A stretch of DNA of 6,281 nucleotides from Planctomycetota bacterium (lineage in GTDB: Bacteria; Planctomycetota; Planctomycetia; Pirellulales; UBA1268): the NCBI GenBank assembly GCA_027622795.1, contig JAQBZA010000199.1, positions 1 to 6,281 on the forward strand. The letters run 5' to 3'. Position numbers and translations under genes: made by a program. The notes beneath the pieces were generated by a model, which searched no databases, was not told where the DNA came from, and saw nothing but the letters and a program-made list of their open reading frames with translations. This document shows positions 1-5,219 of this stretch, in pieces. Each line of letters opens with the position of its first letter. Position 1 is the stretch's first letter.

Positions 1-710
1 TGGCCACCCACACCCCCCTCGAAGCCTCGATCGGCAAACTCCGTAACCTCTTCACCTCAGCGGAGCGAAAACTCCTCGACTCCAGCACGGGCAAAAAGCT
101 GGCCGCCGCCAGCGAGCGGCAGGCGAAGGATCTGCTGCGGCAGTGCCGCGTGCTCCGCGACAAGTGGCGGGATCTCGTCGGGGCACAGGCCCGCACGTTG
201 AAGCGGGGCAGGAAACGGGCCGCCGGCTCACGGGTGATCGCCACCACGCCCACGAACAAGCGGAGTCAGCAGAAGCATTCTGTGTTCACTGACGTGGTCG
301 CGCATATCGAGACGCATCTGGCCGGTCTCACCGGTGAGTCAACGGTCACGCGACCAACGGCGGCCAAGCCGACTGCGAAAAAGCCCGCGGCCCAAAAGGC
401 CTCGGCTGCCCGAGTTGCTGCCAAGAAGACGTCGACGGCGAAGGCGACAGGAGCCTCGGGCAACGCCGCCACGGCAGCGAAGGCCAGGTCGATCTCGCGG
501 AAGGCGCGGCAGGCCGGGGCGATCAAGTCGCTCGAGTCATCGTCTGTGTCCGGGCTGCGGACGACGACGGCCAAGCAGCGCAAGGCGACCGCCGCCCTCA
601 AGGCGGAGCGACTCAAGCTGAAGGGAGTGACGACGCGGCGGGCCGGTCATGCGAAGGTGCAGGGAGGGCGATCCCAAGCCCGTCGCGACGGGCGCAACGC
701 GCAGCGTTAG
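1..710 (+). CDS. Basic protein with helical N-terminal domain and histone-H1-like Lys/Ala-rich tail (start codon cut by the window edge)
   Basis: The frame is open from the left edge to TAG at 708-710. The window begins TGGCCACC, so one missing A would complete ATG GCC ACC; this start, one base outside, gives about 236 residues and a natural N-terminus (MATHTPLEASIGKLRNLF). A later start near position 150 would cut into the conserved-looking helical part. Residues 1-75 look amphipathic and helical, rich in Leu, Arg and Lys, with a DKWRDLVGAQAR stretch. From about residue 115 the protein is a low-complexity tail of Ala, Lys, Thr, Ser and Arg with AAKP/AKKP-type motifs, as in histone H1 and bacterial Hc1-like DNA-binding proteins. 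By inference it may bind nucleic acid and help compact the nucleoid, but similar tails also occur in ribosome-associated proteins. No catalytic motif, signal peptide or membrane segment is visible. I do not recognise the N-terminal domain as a named family. The next gene converges and ends 18 bases away. Confidence 0.8.
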   Translation, partial: ATHTPLEASIGKLRNLFTSAERKLLDSSTGKKLAAASERQAKDLLRQCRVLRDKWRDLVGAQARTLKRGRKRAAGSRVIATTPTNKRSQQKHSVFTDVVAHIETHLAGLTGESTVTRPTAAKPTAKKPAAQKASAARVAAKKTSTAKATGASGNAATAAKARSISRKARQAGAIKSLESSSVSGLRTTTAKQRKATAALKAERLKLKGVTTRRAGHAKVQGGRSQARRDGRNAQR

Positions 711-728
711 GCGGCGGATGGCCCGTCA

Positions 729-2051
729 TCATGTGGCTGTTGCCTTGCGGGATCGCTCGGTGGCGCGGAACTCCCAGGGCGGCATCGGATTGGGCTGGGC
801 CCAGAGCCCCAGCCGCTGGGCCTTTGCCTGCTCTTGCGCCGTCGCCAGGGAGGCGTCTTTGGAGTAGGCCGCGTAGTGCCAGGCGTTGCCGGTGGCGATC
901 ATCTGCCGATTGACATCGATACCGTTGATGAACAGGTGAGCGATCCAGCGGCCGTACCGGTCTTTGCCTTCGTCACGCACCTCGACGGTCTTGCCAAACA
1001 CGAGATCAGCAAGGGCATCGCGGGAGACCTGGCCGAAGTCCTGCCCCATTTCCGGGGCATCCATCTCGGCGAGACGAATCTTTTGTTGCTGATTGTTTTC
1101 GTCGAGACAGGTGACCGTGTCGCCGTCGTACACGCCGACCACCCGCCAGAGATGGGTGTTGGCCGCGCGATTGGCCGGCGACTGGAGCGGCACCGAACTG
1201 GTCGGCTGCACCGGCACCGGGGCGGCCGGCGAAGCGGCGGCCAGCGACGACGCTCCTTGCTGGCTGGCCGCGGCCGCAGCAATCGCTGGTGGCGCTACCG
1301 CGGCAGCGGCGGCCCCAAAGCCGGCCGCGTCTGACGTGGGTGCGGGCACCCACTGCGAAGGTGGCGGGGCCAGCGGCTGCCCGGAGGGGAATCCTGGCGG
1401 CTGCGACTGAAAGCCGGACGGAGCCTGGTATGCGGGTGGCGGCTGATAGCTTGGCGGCGGAGCGAGCTGCTGCGCTGCCGGCGGTGGGCTGATCGCAGTG
1501 CCGCCCAGTTGGGGAGCGCCGGGTGGATACTGCCAGGCCTGCGGCGTGTAGCGGGCGGTCGTCGCCGGGGGGAGCGCGTAGGTTGGCGGCGGCACCCCCT
1601 GCGATTGAAACGTCCAGCCCGGAGCCATGCCGGCCGGGGGCACATACCCGGGAGCCTGCTTGCGGTTGACGGGCACTGCTGTCGCGCGAGGGATGGCCGG
1701 CACGGGCGGGCCGACCGGGTAGGTAAACGTATACGTCGGCGCGAAGTAGCGGGTGAATGGTTTGCCGTCGGGGCCGATCCCCTGATAGGGCACCGGCTGC
1801 GGAGTCCAGCCAGACGGGATGGCTCCCCCGGGAATGACAGCCGACGGCAGGGCCGGCGCCTGCCAGTACGGAGGAGGGCCCGCTGGAGCCGTTGGGGCAG
1901 CGGAGGCGGTTGGAGCCGCGGGGCTCTGCGCCTCCACTCGTGGGGCGCTTCCTGCCAGCATGACGGCAACCAATGCCCCGAGGGCGCACGCCAAGAGCGG
2001 CCGCTCGCGGCGGCAGAAAGCCCGCTCCCCATGTCGGCATCCTTGCCGCAC
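729..2051 (-). CDS. Secreted thermonuclease (SNase-like) with long proline-rich linker
   Basis: A predicted exported nuclease of the staphylococcal nuclease family, which cleaves DNA and RNA using Ca2+. I place the start at GTG (2051-2049) because a perfect AGGAGG lies 7 bases upstream; this gives 440 residues and puts a signal peptide at the N-terminus: a basic Arg-rich stretch (to about residue 17), a hydrophobic core LLACALGALVAVMLAG, and probable cleavage after PRVEA at residue 41. The frame stays open to 2186, but that longer start would overlap the divergent gene and bury the signal peptide. Residues 42-298 are Pro/Ala/Gln/Tyr-rich with repeated PPPSYQPPPAYQ-like pieces, probably disordered. 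The SNase domain covers about 300-430. Family residues are all present: DGDT (D309, D311), R326, D331 and E334 in IRLAEMDAPE, and R368 in DRYGR. The enzyme therefore looks intact. The family domain is about 130-150 residues, so the linker is unusually long. It may span the cell wall or envelope, or mediate protein contacts. Confidence 0.93.
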   Translation of the reverse strand: MRQGCRHGERAFCRRERPLLACALGALVAVMLAGSAPRVEAQSPAAPTASAAPTAPAGPPPYWQAPALPSAVIPGGAIPSGWTPQPVPYQGIGPDGKPFTRYFAPTYTFTYPVGPPVPAIPRATAVPVNRKQAPGYVPPAGMAPGWTFQSQGVPPPTYALPPATTARYTPQAWQYPPGAPQLGGTAISPPPAAQQLAPPPSYQPPPAYQAPSGFQSQPPGFPSGQPLAPPPSQWVPAPTSDAAGFGAAAAAVAPPAIAAAAASQQGASSLAAASPAAPVPVQPTSSVPLQSPANRAANTHLWRVVGVYDGDTVTCLDENNQQQKIRLAEMDAPEMGQDFGQVSRDALADLVFGKTVEVRDEGKDRYGRWIAHLFINGIDVNRQMIATGNAWHYAAYSKDASLATAQEQAKAQRLGLWAQPNPMPPWEFRATERSRKATAT

Positions 2052-2058
2052 GCAACGC

Positions 2059-2064
2059 CCTCCT
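2059..2064 (-). promoter_or_regulatory. Shine-Dalgarno AGGAGG fixing the GTG start of the nuclease gene
   Basis: On the minus strand the sequence reads AGGAGG, then GCGTTGC (7 bases), then GTG at 2051. This is a perfect anti-16S match at ideal spacing. It favours the GTG start over the more distal start codons in the same frame, and the resulting N-terminus is a proper signal peptide. Confidence 0.75.
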
Positions 2065-2198
2065 GGCGAATCGATGGCGTTTGTAGACAGTTTCCCCGTA
2101 GGATGCGATCGGAATTTCCTCCGCGGAGCATCCATCCCGCGAGGGTGGCTCCGCATGCCTTGCCGCGCCGGTGGGGTCTGGAGCAAGTCTGCGGATTC

Positions 2199-2204
2199 GA
2201 GGTG
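2199..2204 (+). promoter_or_regulatory. Shine-Dalgarno GAGGTG fixing the ATG start of the protease gene
   Basis: GAGGTG lies 8 bases upstream of ATG at 2213 and contains the five-base core GAGGT that pairs with the 16S tail. The other candidates are worse: GTG at 2171 would put a non-signal extension in front of the signal peptide, and ATG at 2228 has only an AGGTGG at too short a spacing. Confidence 0.55.
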
Positions 2205-2212
2205 TTTTTCTC

Positions 2213-3628
2213 ATGGTCGCAGGTGGCATGGCAGGTCAGTGGCGGATCGCATGCTGGCATGCCATCGCGGGCATGGCTGCGGCGCTGCCGCTCTCAGCAC
2301 CGGCTGACGCGGTCGCCGACCATGCCGTGGCCCCGCTCACGGTCGCAGCTCGGCGGGCCGGCCTGCGCGTGCTGACCGGAGAGCATCTGACGTTGGTCAC
2401 CGATCGTCCTGCTCGGGATGGCGACGGCGTGGCCGAACTACCGCAGGTGTTCGACGAGGCTTTTGTCGCTTGGTGTCACCACTATGGCACCAAGCCACAG
2501 GACCATCGCGACTGGCGGGCCTTCGGCTGCCTCGTTGTCAATCGCGACCGGTTTCGCGCGGCCGGTCTCCTCCCCGATAGCGTGCCCGATTTCAGCAACG
2601 GCTTTTGCGACCGCAACCGCTTTTGGATGATCGATCAGACCAATGCCGCCTATCGGCGACACCTGCTGCTCCATGAGGGGGTGCATGCCTTCACGATATC
2701 GCTTCGGAATCTCGACACCCCCGCCTGGTATACCGAGGGCATTGCCGAGCTCCTGGCGACCCACCGCCTCGAGGTCGCCGCCGATGGCGGCCCCCAGTTT
2801 GTCGCCACGCCGATGCCGCAGGCGGCCACCGACGTCGAGCAGCTCGGCCGGATCGAGGCGATTCGGCGGTTGCGGGCAGCCGGTGAGATGCCGGGGCTTA
2901 ATGCGGTGGTTGCGGCAGAGGGCTCCGCCCATGGCGACATGACGCTCTATGCTTCCAGCTGGGCCGCCGCAGCCATGCTCTCGTTGCACCCGCGCTATGC
3001 GGCGGCCTTCGCAGCCACCGAGCGGGAGGGGCTGGGCCGTGACTTCACAAGTCGGCTGACACGCAGCCCCGGATGGGACGCTGCGACGGTGGCTCGCGAC
3101 TTCGATGCCTTCACCGACGACGTCGACTACGGCTACGACTTTTCCCGCTCGGCCATCGATTGGGGAGACGGCATACCGCCCGCTGGCCGCCGAGTGGGGC
3201 CTCAGGTGGTCGAGGTTGACGCGGCACGAGGCTGGCAAAACAGCGGCCTCCGGCTCACTCGCGGCCAGCGGTATACAGTGCGGGCACAAGGCCGCGCGAA
3301 AGTAGGACAGGCTTCAGCCTGTCACCAGGACGCTTCAGCCTGCCAGCTGGAAACGGAGCCCGACGGCATCTCCATCGACTGGTATCGCGGCCGCCCGCTG
3401 GGCCGATTGCTCGCCGCCCAGTGGGCCGCTTTCCCGGTGGGGCCGGACGCCGCACCGGGCGGGCGACCACGGTTCCTCATCGTTGCCGAGGGCGCCGCGG
3501 GAGACTTCATCGCACCCGTCGACGGGCCACTGTTTTTCAAGCTCAACGAATCACCTGGCGACCTCGCCGACAACGCGGGGGCCTTCCAAGTGGACGTCAG
3601 CGTGGGCGATGCGGCACCGTCGCCATGA
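2213..3628 (+). CDS. Exported HExxH metalloprotease-like protein with LecA-like C-terminal domain
   Basis: A 471-residue protein from the ATG at 2213; stop TGA 3626-3628. The N-terminus (hydrophobic AIAGMAAALPLSAPADA, about residues 17-33) looks like a signal peptide, so it is probably exported. The catalytic part contains HEGVH (H154, E155, H158) followed 17 residues after the second His by WYTEGIAE, whose E175 or E179 could be the third zinc ligand. This is the arrangement of gluzincin peptidases, in particular the peptidase MA-like and planctomycete DUF1570-like groups. From about residue 331 to 464 the sequence (WQNSGLRLTRGQRYTV, WYRGRPLG, FKLNESPGD, DNAGAFQVDVSV) resembles the beta-sandwich of PA-I/LecA galactose lectin, whose C-terminus has the comparable order YNDVPG...NNSGSFSVNI. 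Substrate and true peptidase activity are unknown. A small palindromic repeat is embedded in frame at residues 365-378. The downstream repeat-protein gene follows after 56 bases and could be co-transcribed. Confidence 0.85.
   Translation: MVAGGMAGQWRIACWHAIAGMAAALPLSAPADAVADHAVAPLTVAARRAGLRVLTGEHLTLVTDRPARDGDGVAELPQVFDEAFVAWCHHYGTKPQDHRDWRAFGCLVVNRDRFRAAGLLPDSVPDFSNGFCDRNRFWMIDQTNAAYRRHLLLHEGVHAFTISLRNLDTPAWYTEGIAELLATHRLEVAADGGPQFVATPMPQAATDVEQLGRIEAIRRLRAAGEMPGLNAVVAAEGSAHGDMTLYASSWAAAAMLSLHPRYAAAFAATEREGLGRDFTSRLTRSPGWDAATVARDFDAFTDDVDYGYDFSRSAIDWGDGIPPAGRRVGPQVVEVDAARGWQNSGLRLTRGQRYTVRAQGRAKVGQASACHQDASACQLETEPDGISIDWYRGRPLGRLLAAQWAAFPVGPDAAPGGRPRFLIVAEGAAGDFIAPVDGPLFFKLNESPGDLADNAGAFQVDVSVGDAAPSP
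3305..3346 (+). repeat. In-frame 21-base tandem duplication of a palindromic GGCTTCAGCC element
   Basis: Two adjacent 21-base units (3305-3325 and 3326-3346) share an exact 11-base core, GCTTCAGCCTG, and encode GQASACH and QDASACQ. The first unit contains the perfect inverted repeat GACAGGCT-TC-AGCCTGTC (3306-3323). The second looks like the same element with two bases (AG) lost after GGAC. Together they insert two cysteines and about 14 low-complexity residues into the lectin-like domain without breaking the frame. Palindromes of this kind (ACAGGCTGAAGCCTGT in the other orientation) are, as I recall, dispersed in planctomycete genomes; that part is memory, not something shown here. Confidence 0.75.
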
Positions 3629-3684
3629 CGGTTTGCAAAAGCCGCTCGTGTCGACGATCGTAAGGCTTCCCAGAGAGACACTCG

Positions 3685-5151
3685 ATGGACGCAGACGCGA
3701 TTCGCACGATCTCGCACGTGTCGGAGGAGCAGGCCCAAGAACTTGTGGCAGCCGGCCTTGACGATCTCTCGCTCGACGCTGTTTCCTCTCTGACCGCAGA
3801 GGTGGCCAGGATTCTCGCCCGGCACGATGGCGGGCTGGCCCTCAACGGACTCACGTCACTTTCCGACGATGTGGCCGAAGCATTGGCAACCCACGAAGGG
3901 GTGTTGTCGCTCGATGGCTTGACCGACCTCACGCCATCGGTCGCCGAGCGGCTTGCCAAGCATGAGTCGCTCCTCTATCTCGATGGGCTGATCGAACTTT
4001 CTGAAGCTGCAGCGGCCGCATTGGCCCGCCACGCCGGGCCAATGCTGTCTCTCACAAGGCTCTCGCCGTGCCCAGTGGCGGTGGCCCAGATGCTGGCACG
4101 TCATCGTGGGAGAGTGGATTTCGGGGACATCATCAGCTTGCCTTCCGCAGAGTGGGCGCGAGAGTCATTACGTCGGCACGGTGGCGTGCTCGACCATATC
4201 GAGGATGTTTCTCCGGAAGCGGCACAGGAATTGGCGTCTCATGAAGGCCCCCTTTCACTCAACGGTCTGCGTGTGGCCTCCGACGACGTGATCACGGCGC
4301 TGGCTCGGCACAGCGGCAGTCTTTCGCTCAAAGGTCTCACATCACTTTCAACCACGGCCGCGAAGGCACTTCGGCAGCACCGCGGCGGGCTTGTTATCGG
4401 CCAGCTCCAGCAGCTCTACGATGGCGGCTGGACGAGGGCAATCGTTCGTAAACGCGGTGGTCGCCTCGATCACGTGACCGACCTGTCTCGTGAGGCCGCC
4501 GCTGAGTTGGCTGCCTACGATGGCTCGCTGTCACTCAACGGTCTTGCCGACCCGCCGGAAGCCGTCCTCCTCGCGCTGATGCCCCACCGGCATTCGCTTT
4601 CACTCGCGTCGATTCGGGCCGTAGTGCCTTCCACGGCTGCCGTGCTGGCCCGCCATCAAGGAACGAACCTGACGCTGGATGGCCTTTGCGAAATCACTCC
4701 CGAGGCGGCCGCTGTCTTGGCTCAATATGCGGGCAGCCTTTCCCTGGGTGGCCTGAAGCGGCTCCCACCTGACGCGGCAGCCGCGTTTGCTGCGCATGGG
4801 CTTGGCCTCTCTTTTCCAGGGCTCGAGGATCTTTCCGCGGAGGCTGCGTCATCCCTCGCTTCGCATCGCGGGATGCTCTATCTCGATGCCCTGAAATCGG
4901 TCTCACCCGCCGTTGCGACGGCCCTCGCCCGCCATGCCGGCTCGCTGCTTTCGTTGGCTGGCATCACAACACTCACGGATGAAGAAGCTACTGCCCTCAG
5001 TGGATACGGTAGCGTTCTCTCCCTCAGCGGGCTGACCTCGCTTTCCGAGGAATCAGCCAAGATCTTCGCGGCTCGGCCATCCTCGGTGGTGCTGACCAGA
5101 CTCACGGAAATGCCACCCGCCGTGCAGGCGATTCTGCAAAAGAAGGCCTGA
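3685..5151 (+). CDS. Leucine-rich-like repeat protein, about 20 units, cytoplasmic
   Basis: A 488-residue protein with no signal peptide or membrane segment. After a short N-terminal cap (residues 1-27) it is made almost wholly of units of mostly 23 residues, consensus LsLdGLtsLspeaAeaLArHeGs, each a short beta-like LxLxGL part followed by a helix. I count about 20 units, the last partial. Unit lengths vary between 21, 23, 24 and 25. Leucine-rich-like arrays of this type are common in Planctomycetes and some Verrucomicrobia and are taken to be protein-interaction solenoids; no partner is known. The units have diverged strongly at the DNA level while keeping the protein pattern, which points to old duplications under selection rather than recent slippage. 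The start is ATG at 3685, preceded by only a weak AGAGAG (3672-3677). The gene lies 56 bases after the protease gene on the same strand, so an operon is possible. No enzymatic motif is visible. Confidence 0.88.
   Translation: MDADAIRTISHVSEEQAQELVAAGLDDLSLDAVSSLTAEVARILARHDGGLALNGLTSLSDDVAEALATHEGVLSLDGLTDLTPSVAERLAKHESLLYLDGLIELSEAAAAALARHAGPMLSLTRLSPCPVAVAQMLARHRGRVDFGDIISLPSAEWARESLRRHGGVLDHIEDVSPEAAQELASHEGPLSLNGLRVASDDVITALARHSGSLSLKGLTSLSTTAAKALRQHRGGLVIGQLQQLYDGGWTRAIVRKRGGRLDHVTDLSREAAAELAAYDGSLSLNGLADPPEAVLLALMPHRHSLSLASIRAVVPSTAAVLARHQGTNLTLDGLCEITPEAAAVLAQYAGSLSLGGLKRLPPDAAAAFAAHGLGLSFPGLEDLSAEAASSLASHRGMLYLDALKSVSPAVATALARHAGSLLSLAGITTLTDEEATALSGYGSVLSLSGLTSLSEESAKIFAARPSSVVLTRLTEMPPAVQAILQKKA
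3766..5148 (+). repeat. Array of about 20 leucine-rich-like protein units
   Basis: Unit starts by residue of the encoded protein: 28, 51, 74, 97, 121, 144, 169, 190, 213, 236, 261, 282, 305, 329, 352, 375, 398, 422, 445 and 468 (partial). Most are 23 residues. Units starting at 144 and 236 are 25 residues, carry a Trp (AEWARE, GGWTRA) and end GGV or GGR; each is followed by a short 21-residue unit starting LDHI or LDHV. This pair recurs with a 92-residue period, so part of the array arose or is kept as a four-unit block (4114-4389 and 4390-4668). Confidence 0.8.
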
Positions 5152-5219
5152 CGAAGCCGCCCCTCCGCCCTCGAGCCGGCGAGACATGGAGGCTAAATGA
5201 CCGCTCGGCTGGCGGCATG
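5152..5219. other. Convergent intergenic gap, no clear terminator
   Basis: These 68 bases separate two converging stop codons. Only short stems are visible (for example CCGC/GCGG around TCGGCTG near 5201-5215), with no T-tract on either strand, so I do not call an intrinsic terminator. Confidence 0.4.

Larger units (their letters stand above)
2052..2212. promoter_or_regulatory. Divergent intergenic region between exported nuclease and exported protease genes
   Basis: This stretch of about 160 bases separates the two head-to-head genes and must hold promoters for both. I see no convincing -35/-10 pair for either direction; partial matches such as TTGTAG near 2080 are too weak to call. The clearest structure is at 2101-2133: GGATGC and GCATCC form 6-base outer arms, enclosing GGAATTTCC (2111-2119, arms GGAA/TTCC). 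A perfect 10-base palindrome CTCCGCGGAG (2119-2128) lies next to it and shares one base with the right outer arm. The element lies about 50 bases from the nuclease start and 80 from the protease start, where a shared operator could sit. Its regulatory role is inference only. Confidence 0.45.

Noticed and set aside
696..708. Hairpin AACGC-GCA-GCGTT at the end of the first gene, considered as a terminator
   Set aside because: Only a 5-base stem with a 3-base loop, inside the coding sequence and with no T-tract.
649..867. Small plus-strand frame of 72 residues across the convergent gene ends
   Set aside because: Overlaps the 3' ends of two well-supported genes and shows no ribosome site or motif.
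1006..2229. Long open frame (407 residues) on the minus strand overlapping the nuclease gene
   Set aside because: It is a frame-shifted shadow of the GC-rich nuclease gene: Arg/Ala/Gly-rich composition with no motifs, while the overlapping frame has a signal peptide and complete SNase active site.
1295..2260. Second minus-strand open frame of 321 residues over the proline-rich region
   Set aside because: Ser/Arg/Pro-rich product typical of reading a low-complexity GC-rich gene out of frame; no ribosome site or recognisable domain.
1509..2375. Plus-strand open frame of 288 residues antisense to the nuclease linker
   Set aside because: Runs through the nuclease signal peptide, the intergenic region and into the protease gene in another frame; Arg/Gly-rich, no motif.
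2438..3289. Minus-strand open frame of 283 residues antisense to the protease gene
   Set aside because: The sense strand has the HExxH motif, a signal peptide and lectin-like domain; the antisense product has no recognisable feature.
3629..3684. Possible promoter or terminator between the protease and repeat-protein genes
   Set aside because: Only a 4-base stem (TCGT/ACGA) and a weak AGAGAG ribosome site; nothing separates the two genes convincingly.
3766..5148. Tandem repeat considered as a CRISPR-like or satellite DNA array
   Set aside because: Repeats are at protein level with diverged codons and varying unit length; no identical DNA repeats with unique spacers.
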